Notes: generated by a model not told the origin, from the letters alone. A DNA stretch of 21,029 nt from Syncephalis fuscata (GCA_025786725.1 JAHLTZ010000156.1:1-21029); one strand, 5' to 3'. Shown: positions 6,769-17,470, counted from the stretch's first letter. Program-made: numbers and translations.

Positions 6769-8268
6769 ATGGCTCACGTTTACTATCCCGTCTCGCCCAG
6801 CGCCTCGGATTTGGATGACGCACAGGCTATCAATCCTATAGCTGTTGACGCTGAATTGTTTTTTGACGATAATAGCAGCGACAGTTGCACAACAGTCCCG
6901 CAGTATAACGGTCGTATTCTTCGTAAACTGCTTTCTAGCGACCTGCCCATGTTTGCGCCCAGCTCTTCTGGCAGCCTTGCCAGCTCTCCGTCCATTGATG
7001 CATTGAAGATTAAGCCTATTAACGTTGCGCTTCCTATGTTTGCAGCGATCAGCCCGGTCAGCGATCTGGCCGACATGAGCGACGAAGGGAGCACAGGTGG
7101 TGCCTGTGAAGATAGTCAGTCGGACGATGCAGCAAGCACCGCCGACTACTCTTCGTATTCTCGTCAAAAGCCTGGCCGTAAGCGCAAAGGAGAGGAGCGG
7201 AAACCGGAAGACCAAGCGCGTATCCGTATGTTGCGCAACCGAGCTGCGGCACAAGCATCGCGTGAACGTAAACGACAACATGCTGCAGAAATGGAGGAAA
7301 CAAACAAACGATTACGCATCGATAACGATGAATTGAAGGAGCGGGCCGAAGCAGCCGAGAAAGCACAAATGCTACTTAGCAATCAAGTAGAGCTGCTGTC
7401 TAAACAAGTAAACGATCTTTTAATGATGTTTACACCGTCCAATTCTTCCATTTCTAATGAGCAAACTTTACCTTATGACAATCTATCTCTTGTTTCTAAT
7501 GAATCTAATGACAAACTGACAGCCATTCAACCTAGTGTCGATTTATTATCCGACAACAATTCCTCTTCTCTTCTTTCCGTCTTCAACCATCTTCTTTCGA
7601 ATCCCCCCACAAATGATGTAATGGCATCGGTAGACGGTCTTGGCGGATCAGAAGTATCCCCAATGTTAGTGCAGGACACTAGCATCTCCCGGCAGCGGAG
7701 ACCGTTCTGCTCGATGATCCACTACAGTCCATTTGTATTCCATCGCTATCCGAATCACTTCACACAGACGAGACGGTGTCCGGCCACGGTCACACCGAAC
7801 AACAGCTATTTGAACTATTATTTGGCGAGAATACCGAGTCTTCTAATGACACCACTGTTTCTTTCTAACGTTGCATCATTGTCATCCGCTCTAACCACCT
7901 CAGCAGTGTCTGTAGCGTCGATGTGGGTGCAATGGGTTAGAACAGTTTGTACATTAGTGCTACGGCTATGTTTGTCATTTGGGTTCTATAGTGATACGAT
8001 ACGTCGTGTTTGGCCATCAATGTTACCGTTGAACGGCTCCTTTACACGAAATAATCGATGTCATTACAGTTGTTCCAAATATACTTTACCGTTAAGGTCA
8101 GGTAGATTTGGTTGTTTATTCTCCAGTGAAGTGATCTTGCCACTTACAGTACCTCGTTTATCAGCGAATGGTCATTTTGTTGATTTAGCGGCTGTTTGTG
8201 CAAAAGATACGCATTATGCAAACAAACCTGCTCCATTGATGCCGGGTAAACAACGTCTATCTGTTTAA
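6769..8268 (+). CDS. hac1: HAC1/XBP1-type bZIP transcription factor (full unspliced reading frame, 499 aa)
   Basis: HAC1-type factors drive unfolded-protein-response genes in the nucleus after Ire1 removes a short intron from their mRNA. Residues 1-130 are acidic and Ser-rich. A basic stretch (KPGRKRK, about 134-140) precedes the bZIP basic region at about 151-170, whose core NRAAAQASRERKR is the HAC1/XBP1 signature rather than AP-1 or CREB type. The zipper follows at about 176-217. No spliceosomal intron is needed. The codons around 305-308 coincide with an Ire1-type stem-loop. Beyond residue 308 the unspliced frame continues for 191 codons with a long hydrophobic stretch (about 355-407) ending in TAA. 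The spliced product is 360 aa (see the entries at 7685 and 7710). The identity is confident; expression of the full 499-aa product is not certain. Confidence 0.85.
   Translation: MAHVYYPVSPSASDLDDAQAINPIAVDAELFFDDNSSDSCTTVPQYNGRILRKLLSSDLPMFAPSSSGSLASSPSIDALKIKPINVALPMFAAISPVSDLADMSDEGSTGGACEDSQSDDAASTADYSSYSRQKPGRKRKGEERKPEDQARIRMLRNRAAAQASRERKRQHAAEMEETNKRLRIDNDELKERAEAAEKAQMLLSNQVELLSKQVNDLLMMFTPSNSSISNEQTLPYDNLSLVSNESNDKLTAIQPSVDLLSDNNSSSLLSVFNHLLSNPPTNDVMASVDGLGGSEVSPMLVQDTSISRQRRPFCSMIHYSPFVFHRYPNHFTQTRRCPATVTPNNSYLNYYLARIPSLLMTPLFLSNVASLSSALTTSAVSVASMWVQWVRTVCTLVLRLCLSFGFYSDTIRRVWPSMLPLNGSFTRNNRCHYSCSKYTLPLRSGRFGCLFSSEVILPLTVPRLSANGHFVDLAAVCAKDTHYANKPAPLMPGKQRLSV
7685..7713 (+). promoter_or_regulatory. 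Ire1-type non-spliceosomal intron and 5' stem-loop of the hac1 mRNA
   Basis: Bases 7685-7689 (TCTCC) pair perfectly with 7697-7701 (GGAGA). They enclose the 7-nt loop CGGCAGC, which fits the CNGCNGN loop that Ire1 cuts after the third base in yeast HAC1, fungal hacA and XBP1. That puts the 5' cut at 7692/7693, exactly between codons. A second CTG/CTC site at 7709/7710 would release a 17-nt intron (7693-7709), a length of 3n+2 like hacA and XBP1 introns. The downstream frame opened by this removal has a stop at 7680-7682, so the switch must happen after that point, which is where the loop sits. The 3' site is only a partial match to the consensus and its stem is weak, so the exact 3' cut is less certain. 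Confidence 0.75.
7710..7868 (+). CDS. hac1: C-terminal exon of spliced (active) Hac1, 52 codons
   Basis: After removal of 7693-7709, codon 308 (CGG) is joined to CTC at 7710. Translation then runs LDDPLQSICIPSLSESLH and ends with EQQLFELLFGENTESSND and a few more residues before TAA at 7866-7868. The segment is acidic with spaced bulky hydrophobics (LFELLFGE), as expected of a transactivation tail. It overlaps the unspliced frame throughout, so the same 156 bases are open in two frames. Active Hac1 and XBP1s gain their activation domain by this kind of frame switch. The reading is seen directly; the splicing itself is inferred. Confidence 0.7.
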   Translation, partial: LDDPLQSICIPSLSESLHTDETVSGHGHTEQQLFELLFGENTESSNDTTVSF

Positions 8269-9235
8269 GATATGTTACTGTTGTCACCGTTGCACTTGGA
8301 CAGTAGAAAACAATGCTCATCTTAAGACACAAAGCAGTCACTTGGATCGCTAGATGATATCAAAGATAACAGCACTTTAAGTGGTAATTCGGTTTGTGCT
8401 TCGTTTAATCCCGTTTACTTTTTTTGAAGCTTGGCTTTAACTGTGTATGTTATTTCGAAACTTTTCGATCTTTTTATTGAATAGTCGTTGATTATCTCTT
8501 GATATTTTCTTTGTTTGCACTTCGTTTATACCAGTAACATCTGTAACCAATCTTATACTGATGAGTGATATAAACAATAAATAAGTTATTACTTAATTTC
8601 TATGACAATGGAACAGTAAAATACAAATGAATTATGTAAACTAAAGTATATGATCATCAAAGTTGTAACACATCATTGGCTATTTGAGTCGTATTAAATT
8701 ATTAGCATCTCACAATTAACTGCATTCATTAAATTGTGCATGCTATAACTTTAACATCATAATTCGTATGCTTCTCGTTGTATGTTCATCCTACAATATA
8801 TCTTTTTATGATTTATGAAAAACATATTATTAATAAAAGTAAAACTAATCCCAACTTACAAATTTACCATTATAACAATAAAATATTTATGTTTATTGCT
8901 GTTGCGGTAACTTCATAAACTATATTGTTGGTTACGGTGTCAATTAATTAATCGGCTTAGTAGTGACAAACCTTATATTAAATAACAATTTGTTCTATAA
9001 TTTTTTGTCAACAACTCATCAAATTCTTAACTAATTCTTAAACCATATTTACTTGTAAATAAAATAATAATATCTACACTGTACTTCAATAGGCATACAT
9101 AACTGTGTAACCATTATACTGTAAATAGAATAAAACAGCTCACAACCATGCATTGCCTTTATTTCTCACTTACATCTATTGCTGTCTATTCCTTTTATGT
9201 CGTATCAATTTTAGTACAGTCATTTCTGGTCAGCC
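8269..9235. other. Intergenic: hac1 3' UTR and AT-rich DNA
   Basis: Stop codons are frequent in all frames and I see no conserved coding segment. ATAAATAAG at about 8578 (AACAATAAATAAG) is a plausible polyadenylation signal for hac1. The rest is unstructured AT-rich DNA up to the broken F-box-like gene. Confidence 0.5.
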
Positions 9236-10998
9236 ATGCCTTTAAACGTTTATAGTAAACGTTTGTGGCAAAATCGTGATGCTTTGCTGTATTTGTGTCG
9301 GTTTATGGAAGGACAAGAGCTGATACTCTTTGCTAGTAGCTGCCAAATTATTTATTGAACAATAGTTGATCGTCCTGTTTATTAGGAACGACAATATAGA
9401 CAAACATTTTGCTTAGGCAATCAACGTGAACAAGAATGGCTTACATGGTATAAGTGGTACATCAGTACTACAACAAAATCAAAAAAATCTACACCTAGGT
9501 AAATCAAACAAAACAAGAACATTTATCATCTACTATTGCAATCATTGATAATAGCGACAATGAATTTATACTATTTGCCAATGATTTATCACCAAACCTT
9601 AATTTTAATAGTACTCAATGGTTTTATGCTTATTATCAGCGTCGACAGACTAATCTTGGCTTTATGTCGGGTCAATTTAAAAAAAACAAATGTGCCGACT
9701 GCCAGTTAATGACAACGCTCAGTTAAGGCTAATTGACGTGAATCCGTGGTATGCTTTAGTATGGAACAAACGAAATTCAAAATTTTGATCAATTCATTAA
9801 AAATGAAAACGAAACTTTTGATATTGTAGATGACTATCCTATTTTTTCTTGAAGCGGTAAAGCTTCAAGTGAGCAGGAAAATCATAATAAGAAAGTTATT
9901 GTAGTTTGGGCTAATGCTGGCTATTCATCTTCTTGTTTTATTTTTCTCGAATGCAAAAAGAAAGGCGAGCAAGAGCCTGTAAAGCCTAGATTAGTTGCTA
10001 TTCATAATCATTTTATGCTTTTACGAACTATATTTAGTCAAAAGCCATACTGGAAATACGATTTATTTGATTTGGAGCAGCATCGATGGATAGAAGGCCT
10101 AAAATTACACCAGTATAATTCGTGCTCTAATATCCAGCTTGCTTCTTTTAGCCAGTGTCAATTGGTGGCATGAACAATAATACGAAACTTTGTAAAAGAT
10201 GTCAATAATTCTACTGCTACTGCTACTCAAGATTCGCAAGATTTTGATAGTGGCAATCAATTAAAGCAAATACAATGGGAGCTATTTGATGTTAAAAGAA
10301 ATTAATTACAATGCAAAAATATATTATCTAACCAGGTCAGCATTCCATATCACGCAGGCACTATCATCAAATCCGATATGTACACAAGCAAAGTGTGCCT
10401 AGTCACTGTATTTGATGCAGATGATTTGTCAAATTACTGCTACTATGAAGAATTTAGCGCCTCATTGTTTCTATTTGCATGGAGTAATTTTTCATCAAAA
10501 AATTCATTAAAATTGCTATTTGACGCTAGTGATTCTGTTCAATCGCTTCCAATCAGTAGATCTGATCAAGGGCGTATATTATGGAGCCGAAATATACGTA
10601 GTGATGTTATTACAAAAATATACAGTGAAAAGCTAACTGTTGTTCAAAACATTGGAATATTTGACGTGCTCGATGCACGAAATGAAAGTTTATTATGTTC
10701 AATTGCTTTTCCATTTTACAAAAGATTTATACCTTTTATTGGACCTTTATGCTCAATGATTGATGGAGAAAAAGGACAGAGCTGGTTTGTTGATATGCGT
10801 ACTGGCTGTACCTACAATTCGCCAGTTTGTCTTACTACCCACCAAACTGGAGGTTATAATAAAACTCAATCTTTAGGCGTTGTCCGAACAACACATTTAC
10901 CACCACCAGGTCAATATATGAAAGGTAAACTGTCCAGTTATCTGGTATCAAGTCCCTTTATTGGTCGGATTGACGCGAGCAGCAATGGTATTTATTAA
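9236..10998 (+). pseudogene. Broken F-box-like protein gene
   Basis: From ATG 9236 the frame reads KRLWQNRDALLYLCRFM, then EGQELILFASSCQIIY, a stop, TIVDRPVY, a stop, ERQYRQTFCLGNQ and EWLTWYKWYIS. The layout (Leu-rich start, short helix pair, W..RQYRQTF, then a WxxWYK motif) resembles F-box-like families that expand in some fungi. In-frame stops are at 9356 (TGA), 9383 (TAG), 9500 (TAA), 9850 (TGA), 10171 (TGA) and 10303 (TAA). Frame shifts fall near 9505-9541, 9700 and 9775. The last segment (from 9781 in one frame, with 10378-10998 fully open, 206 codons) ends normally at TAA. The ancestral protein was about 580 aa. The downstream sequence has no recognised domain. F-box assignment is tentative; the decay is clear. 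Confidence 0.65.
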
Positions 10999-11169
10999 GC
11001 ATATATGTTTTAAATAAAGGTTTTAGTTGAAAACTTTTGAAATAAATAGCTTAAATACTAACTACTTGAATGCTTAGTTTTTTGTAATAAATTATAAGCA
11101 TACATAAAGCGTAAAATGTGATTTAAAAAAATCAGCTATTAAACATTAGAAACTACTGTACTTTGACAC
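10999..11169. other. Intergenic, downstream of the broken F-box-like gene
   Basis: AT-rich DNA with two AATAAA-type signals close to the end of the pseudogene (AAATAAAGG at about 11013 and GAAATAAATAGC at about 11039), probably remnants of its polyadenylation region. Nothing else is visible. Confidence 0.4.
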
Positions 11170-11890
11170 CCACGTTTTTATTTACTCATTTCACCCCTTA
11201 ACACTTTTAAATACAACTAAACACCAATCAATTACTATACCATGTACAATATTACATCCAACACTAATCAATTCATATGTAATTATCAATACAATAATGT
11301 AATTAAATATGCACATTACGGTATTAGTTGAAGTTAAAATAACATTTGATAAAAGATTTTTACACCAAATTACTAAATATCTTTGTTGAAATGGTCCACA
11401 AGTATAAAAAGAATAAAATAATTGCGATTATTAAATATAATTATTATAATATGCAAGTGTGGTTCAAGTAAACAGAAACAAAATAGAAAAGAAATAGACT
11501 ATATAACAGTTTGATGCGCAGTATGACAAACAAGCAACAGAAGTGATGAAGAACAACATGGAATCGCGATTATATGGCTTCTATTGATATTCTATCAATC
11601 TTTCTACACATTGCCAATAATAATAATCGGTCTCAAATATTTTAAAAAAATTAAACAGTATGTCACATTATTTATTCAAGTGTTTAAAATATCATCTACT
11701 GATACAACGTTTCGCTACAATCAATTCTATTTTATGGAAATGATAGTGTTATTACATTTATTAATGTTTATTTTAAATGATGATTTAAACACAAATTAAT
11801 TCAATCAACTCGTCAACTAATTAAATCGTTACTAGTGATTGCGTAAAATGAATTGCTGCTTTGGAAAGGGGGTGTTAAAGTAAATGTTGA
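11170..11890 (+). repeat. Dispersed AT-rich repeat, direct copy A
   Basis: About 11176-11340 aligns with 16746-16940; both contain ATTACATCCAACA and ATGTAATTATCAATACAATAA. About 11567-11860 aligns with 17147-17440; both contain GGCTTCTATT, ATCTTTCTACACAT, AATAATAATCGG, TTCTATTTTATG and ATTGCGTAAAAT. The middle (about 11345-11566) does not align well with copy B, so one copy has a replaced or deleted centre. There is no coding capacity, and the short open stretch 11584-11799 is AT-driven. Ends and any target-site duplication are not clear. Confidence 0.7.
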
Positions 11891-12339
11891 CCAAAGGGTC
11901 ATTACTATTGTAATAATATCATTGACTAGTCAAACTATTCACTGTTTCCCTTTATCATAGTTGCTTATGCGCAATAATTATTTAATAATGATAATCAGAG
12001 TGGTCAGCTCATTACTAATGACTCAAAGTGATTTCAAACTAAGCATGAGAACTAGATTCACCGAAATCCCATTCGGAGTAAAAATGATTGGAAAGCAGCT
12101 TTGTCAAAAAAAGCCGTCCTACACATCTTTCGTCTCCTTTTCAACTTTACTCCTCATTCAACGTTTTGACAAACACAACGTAGCTTCGTTGTTCTGGGTC
12201 TGGTCGTGGCCGTTCTTTTTCCTGTTTCCTATTGTTGCCCAATTACTGCGCACTAGTCATAAGCGCTATCTATCCACATACTTTATTGTGGCAACTAAAG
12301 CTACTGCACTTCTTACACTTGTTTCTACGTCTTTTCACT
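11891..12339 (+). promoter_or_regulatory. Upstream region of the AMMECR1 gene
   Basis: From about 12115 composition shifts from AT-rich to C/T-rich (TCCTTTTCAACTTTACTCC, CCTGTTTCCTATTGTTGCCC), like a fungal promoter and leader. An open frame continues upstream of the chosen start to ATG 12232, but its translation is Leu/His-rich and unlike AMMECR1. I therefore treat it as leader. Confidence 0.35.
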
Positions 12340-13371
<1,032 letters not shown>

Positions 13372-13433
13372 TTGCTTTCAATAAATATGTGATTAATAAT
13401 AAAAATTTATATCTATTAGTGCGTTTTATCCGT

Positions 13434-14478
13434 CTATTGACGTTTAAATTGTAAAGGAATAGCCAATTTACGAAAAGTGCCATGTCGAAGTGCTATATAA
13501 TTAAATAAATCACCATTTATCGTTAATTACTGTTTTATGCATTAATATCACATTATTATCTACGTACCATCTCCTCGTGCAACTCGTTTGCCATGAAGGA
13601 CACGCTTCTTGAACTTGACAGCCGAACTATCGATGGGTTTTGACAGTTTGGGTGTTTGTTTTAGTACAGTTACTTGGATGCCTCTATAGTTGATATTATG
13701 TTAGTGATTATTATATACATTCATAATAATTAGCATCCTACGCTTTACTAATTAAAATGCCATCATCTCTAGCTCTCTTTTGCCGTCCTATATCACCCTG
13801 TGATCGTCGTGTGCCACGTGCCCAGTCCATTTGATGATTCGCTGATTGCGATATACCTCCAGGAAGCGCAAGACTATAACCGTCCATTTCTTCGTCTTCG
13901 TCTTCCGAGTTAAACTGCCTATGCGCACCATGCTGTTTTTGCGCATCACTTTGCAAAGCCTGTTGTTGTCTATGTTGAATTAGTAAGTTAGCATTACATT
14001 GTTATAGTTATTAAATCACTAATAACTTACTGTTCTTTTTCTTCATCTAATTGTGCAATATTTTCAAGTAAATCAGCAGGAAGTGCCCGTTGATTTACTG
14101 TCACTTTCTGCACGCGTTCATCGCGCTCTTTACGCTGTGATTTTAGACGAGTATCGACATCACGGCGTTTTTTACGTAATTCAGCTGCTTTTCTATTTTA
14201 AAATTAATCATACAAGATATGCGTTAGCTATATGATGTGTCTACAATCGTTATAACATACTCGTCAATAGCAGTTTGTGCTTGACGGGCTGCTGTCTTCA
14301 CTTGCTGTCTACTTGTCGCAAGTGACACGGCTTCAGGCGCCTCGTCGTCGGAATCGTCTGTTAGAGACGCAGATACCACCTCTTTCGACTTCTTCTCAGT
14401 TGAAGATACAGCCCAGTTTTCGGCTTTTGACTTTTTATTCATACTCGCTCGAGTGCGCATTGGACTAATCGTCGACAT
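13434..14478 (-). CDS. Probable Utp16-like U3 snoRNA-associated nucleolar protein, five exons, 260 aa
   Basis: On the minus strand the exons are 14478-14261, 14192-14031, 13969-13742, 13683-13568 and 13492-13434. They are separated by introns of 68, 61, 58 and 75 nt; the second has a clear TACTAAT branch point, and the third uses a weak GTAGGA donor. Residues 41-53 hold the acidic motif DDSDDEAPEAVSL. A highly charged helical segment (about 73-103, KKRRDVDTRLKSQRKERDE) follows, then LPADLLENI (110-118), an acidic patch (SEDEDEEMDGY) and a basic C-terminus (KFKKRVLHGKRVARGD, ALRHGTFRKL). The combination of xDDEAPExVS, charged helix, LPxxLLE and basic tail is that of the Utp16 family of the small-subunit processome, which acts in 18S rRNA maturation. 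Another small nucleolar protein is possible. An upstream in-frame ATG at 14517 would add MSFFLFQSFFYYK; I prefer 14478. Confidence 0.65.
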
Positions 14479-14624
14479 TTTGTAATAGAAAAAAGACTGA
14501 AAAAGAAAAAACGACAATTAATTTAATTAAAAAACTATTTACACTTATAGCCACTTGGCTTGCGTACACATCACATACCATTCTACGATCTTTTGTACTT
14601 ACTACTAGCACCATACAACATACA
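14479..14624. promoter_or_regulatory. Divergent intergenic promoter between the Utp16-like gene and esa1
   Basis: Only 146 bp separate the two start codons, so both promoters must lie here or overlap the genes. The segment is A-rich on the left (AAAAAGAAAAAACGAC) and carries TTAATTTAATTAAAAAAC, a poly(dA:dT)-like tract typical of nucleosome-free regions. No specific factor site can be named. Confidence 0.55.
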
Positions 14625-16541
14625 ATGTCTAATCCCAGCCTCGAGAAAGACGATCCTTCTTCCGATCAACCTACAGATGTCATGAATATGGATGAGGATG
14701 CCGTAGGCGATGATAGTAAAGGAGATGCTGAAGTTGATGAATCTATAATTTTGCCTGCAGCCACAGACACGTCTATAGATCATACCATGCTGACCGAAGA
14801 TCCGCCAGGTGGCCTATCATCGCCAGAAAGAGCGTACACACCAAATTCATCACGAGCAATTGACGATGCCATCGATCCGGCAACACCAGCCGAAGTGTTT
14901 ACGCCTCCGGCACACGCACTTATCTCTACAGCCACTTCCTTATCTTCCTCCGTGGCAGTCACTGCTTCTTTGATGATGCTCGACAGTGCCAATGGTAGTT
15001 TACCAAGCACACCGGGCGCTATGGAAGCTGTAACGATTGAGGATATTGTCGTTGGATGCAAGGCATTTGTTCATCTATCTAGCGAACAGAAAGCCGCCGG
15101 TGAAATGGTAGATCGTAAAGCGGAAATTCTATCAATTCGTCCTTCAATGTCCAAGCCAGGTAGCGGTGCTATGGACTACTACGTTCATTATATTAATTTT
15201 AATAAACGTCTTGACGAATGGATCACCGACGAACGATTGGATCTTACGCAAAGAGTTGAATTTCCACGAAGTCGCCGTGGTAAAATTGAAGGAGCCACTG
15301 GTGGCAAGATGGCCAATGGCAAAGAGACAACGGAAAAAGCTAAGCGTGGAAAGAAAGCTACTGGCCGATCTCGCACTGCCACGAAAAGCAGAATAGGAAA
15401 GCGTACGGCAAAGAATAGCAAGGATATTGATGCTGGTACGCCAACACCCATGTCTCGTATTCGGTCGATGGATACATTGCCAGACACACCCACACCCGGC
15501 GCCCGTTGGAAAGCATCTAAAGACACCGATACGATCATGAACGAGGCAGAAGAGGACGATGCAGCATTTACTGAGGCGGGTGCCAAGGAGATGGCGAACG
15601 GTGATGAGGAGCCTGAAATATTTTCAAAGGAAACAGAGCTAGAACGACTTCGACACGGCGGGTCAATGACACAGTCTATCACGGAAATTGCCCGTGTACG
15701 CAACATCAATCGGATTCGTATGGGCCGGCATGAAGTCGATACGTGGTATTTTTCACCATACCCACAAGAGCTTACATCACAGGATACTGTTCATTTGTGC
15801 GAATTTTGTTTATCACCATTTGACAGCGAGTTCCAGCTAGTGCGCCATAGTAAACGGTGTAAACTGCAACATCCACCAGGCAATGAAATCTATCGTCATG
15901 AAGATATTAGCTTTTTTGAAATTGATGGCCGACGTCAACGTACTTATTGTCGCAATCTTTGTTTGTTAAGCAAGCTATTTCTTGATCACAAAACACTCTA
16001 CTATGATGTAGATCCATTTTTGTTTTATGTTATGTGCCTAACAGATGCCCATGGTGCTCATATTATTGGCTACTTTAGCAAAGAAAAAGATTCAGCCGAA
16101 AATTACAACCTGGCGTGTATTCTTACTCTACCTCAATATCAACGGAAAGGCTATGGACGTGTACTTATTGCCTTTTCCTATGAGCTAAGCAAAGTGGAAG
16201 GAAAACTTGGCAGTCCAGAAAAGCCGTTATCAGATCTTGGCCTACTTTCCTATCGTGCTTACTGGACTGAGGCTATTGTAGAACGTTTAATTCGGTTTCG
16301 AGGCGATGTCACAGTAGAGGAAATAGCCAATTCAACGGCCATTACACCACAAGACGTAATGCATACGCTACAAAGCATTGACGCGCTCAAGTATTATAAG
16401 GGCCAGCACATTATCTGTCTAAGTAATAAGGTTGTGGACGCGTATCGTCGAGCCGAGCAAAAGAAGCGGCGATGTATTCATCCGGAATTACTCGATTGGA
16501 AACCACCTATTTTTACTCCGGCCCAGTTACGTTTTGTCTAA
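14625..16541 (+). CDS. esa1: MYST-family histone acetyltransferase, Esa1/Tip60 type
   Basis: This is the catalytic subunit of NuA4-type complexes, which acetylate histone H4 (and H2A family) tails in the nucleus using acetyl-CoA. A disordered acidic N-terminus (1-135) precedes a chromo-barrel (about 139-215; VGCKAFVHL ... YYVHYINFNKRLDEWI). A basic linker (215-265) and an acidic stretch follow, and the MYST domain covers about 357-635. The C2HC zinc finger uses C392, C395, H408 and C412. The Lys autoacetylated in the family is K456 (FLDHKTLYYDVDPF). The catalytic Cys is C498 (NLACILTLPQ), the acetyl-CoA loop is QRKGYG (506-511) and the general base is E520 (SYELSK). At 638 aa it is longer than yeast Esa1 (445 aa) because of its N-terminus and linker. 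It has no introns, unlike its neighbours. All catalytic residues are intact. Tip60-type naming is equally valid. Confidence 0.95.
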   Translation: MSNPSLEKDDPSSDQPTDVMNMDEDAVGDDSKGDAEVDESIILPAATDTSIDHTMLTEDPPGGLSSPERAYTPNSSRAIDDAIDPATPAEVFTPPAHALISTATSLSSSVAVTASLMMLDSANGSLPSTPGAMEAVTIEDIVVGCKAFVHLSSEQKAAGEMVDRKAEILSIRPSMSKPGSGAMDYYVHYINFNKRLDEWITDERLDLTQRVEFPRSRRGKIEGATGGKMANGKETTEKAKRGKKATGRSRTATKSRIGKRTAKNSKDIDAGTPTPMSRIRSMDTLPDTPTPGARWKASKDTDTIMNEAEEDDAAFTEAGAKEMANGDEEPEIFSKETELERLRHGGSMTQSITEIARVRNINRIRMGRHEVDTWYFSPYPQELTSQDTVHLCEFCLSPFDSEFQLVRHSKRCKLQHPPGNEIYRHEDISFFEIDGRRQRTYCRNLCLLSKLFLDHKTLYYDVDPFLFYVMCLTDAHGAHIIGYFSKEKDSAENYNLACILTLPQYQRKGYGRVLIAFSYELSKVEGKLGSPEKPLSDLGLLSYRAYWTEAIVERLIRFRGDVTVEEIANSTAITPQDVMHTLQSIDALKYYKGQHIICLSNKVVDAYRRAEQKKRRCIHPELLDWKPPIFTPAQLRFV

Positions 16542-16739
16542 GACATTTTACTTTTACTTTGTAACTATAAAAATCATGATATTAATTAAATAAAAGTAAA
16601 CTACCATTAGTTGGTTAATCATACTATTATTAATTATATTACACAATTATAAATAATTATTATTAACTTTAATAGATAAATGATAAACAATTACTACATG
16701 GTTAATAATTTATTTAAGCTAAAGAAGTTATTTTGCTTT
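16542..16739. other. Intergenic, esa1 3' region
   Basis: AT-rich DNA directly after the esa1 stop, with AAATAAAAGTAAAC at about 16587 as a plausible polyadenylation signal. No coding potential is visible. Confidence 0.4.
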
Positions 16740-17470
16740 TATATCTTTTATTTGCTCATTTTATCATTTTCTTGATACTTTTAAATATAATTAAGCACTT
16801 ATTCATCATTATTCCATGTATAATATTACATCCAACATTAATTAATTTATATGTAATTATCAATACAATAATTTAATCAATTAATTATCTTTATTATTGC
16901 TTTAATATATATATTGTCATTATGATATTAGTTGTTCAAAATGCCATTTATTTAGTCAGATTGGCTATAGGAAAAGTGGCTGTTTAATAAACGACATTTA
17001 TAATAATTATATTAATCTTAATCTTACAGCACAAATATGCTTAAAATACAATAGTAGAATATTAGAAAATAGAAAAAATCATTCAGATGCAATAATCCAC
17101 ACTGTACATAGATGCAACAACACATGCAGAATGATATAAAATTGCCATCATACGGCTTCTATTAATATTCAATTAATCTTTCTACACATGGCCAACAATA
17201 ATAATAATCGGCCTTAAATGTTTAAAAGAAACCATATATTATGTTACATTGTTTATTTAAATGTATAATATTATTACTAATACAATGTTCTGTTATATTT
17301 AATTAATTCTATTTTATGAAAATGATAAGGAATACGAATATTATGTAAATATTTATTGTAAATAATAATTTAAATACAAATCAATCTAACTAAATTATTA
17401 CAATTAATTGCGTAAAATAATTTATTGCACTGAAGTAGAAAACGCAAAGTAAATGTTAACATCAAGCTAA
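16740..17470 (+). repeat. Dispersed AT-rich repeat, direct copy B
   Basis: The left and right thirds match copy A at 11170-11890 in the same orientation. The central part (16945-17240) instead matches copy C at 5100-5440 in inverted orientation. Copy B is therefore the most complete of the three in this window. It is non-coding and about 730 bp. No clear terminal inverted repeats or target-site duplications can be fixed by eye. Confidence 0.7.

Noticed and set aside
6715-7281. 188-codon open frame on the minus strand opposite the bZIP gene
   Set aside because: It is antisense to the conserved bZIP coding sequence, is Arg/Cys-rich without any recognisable domain, and is explained by the codon usage of the real gene on the other strand.
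7710-7713. Searching for a second perfect CNGCNGN loop as the 3' Ire1 site
   Set aside because: I found no perfect second loop on a stable stem close downstream. CTG/CTC at 7709/7710 is the best frame-compatible site, so the 3' cut is reported as less certain.
9236-10377. TGA read as Trp (code change) to rescue the F-box-like gene
   Set aside because: TAG and TAA stops and at least three frameshifts are also present, while the intact neighbouring genes need no stop reassignment.
12232-12339. Upstream in-frame ATG as the AMMECR1 start
   Set aside because: The extra 36 residues are Leu/His-rich and unlike the family, whose similarity begins right after the ATG at 12340; the segment looks like a pyrimidine-rich leader.
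13560-13567. Ending the Utp16-like gene at the in-frame TAG at 13560-13562
   Set aside because: The sequence just before it is a strong GTACGT donor. Splicing 13493-13567 restores a basic C-terminus (ALRHGTFRKLAIPLQFK) with a clean acceptor and its own stop.
15188-15709. 173-codon minus-strand open frame inside esa1
   Set aside because: It is the shadow of the low-complexity basic linker of the acetyltransferase, with no start context or domain.
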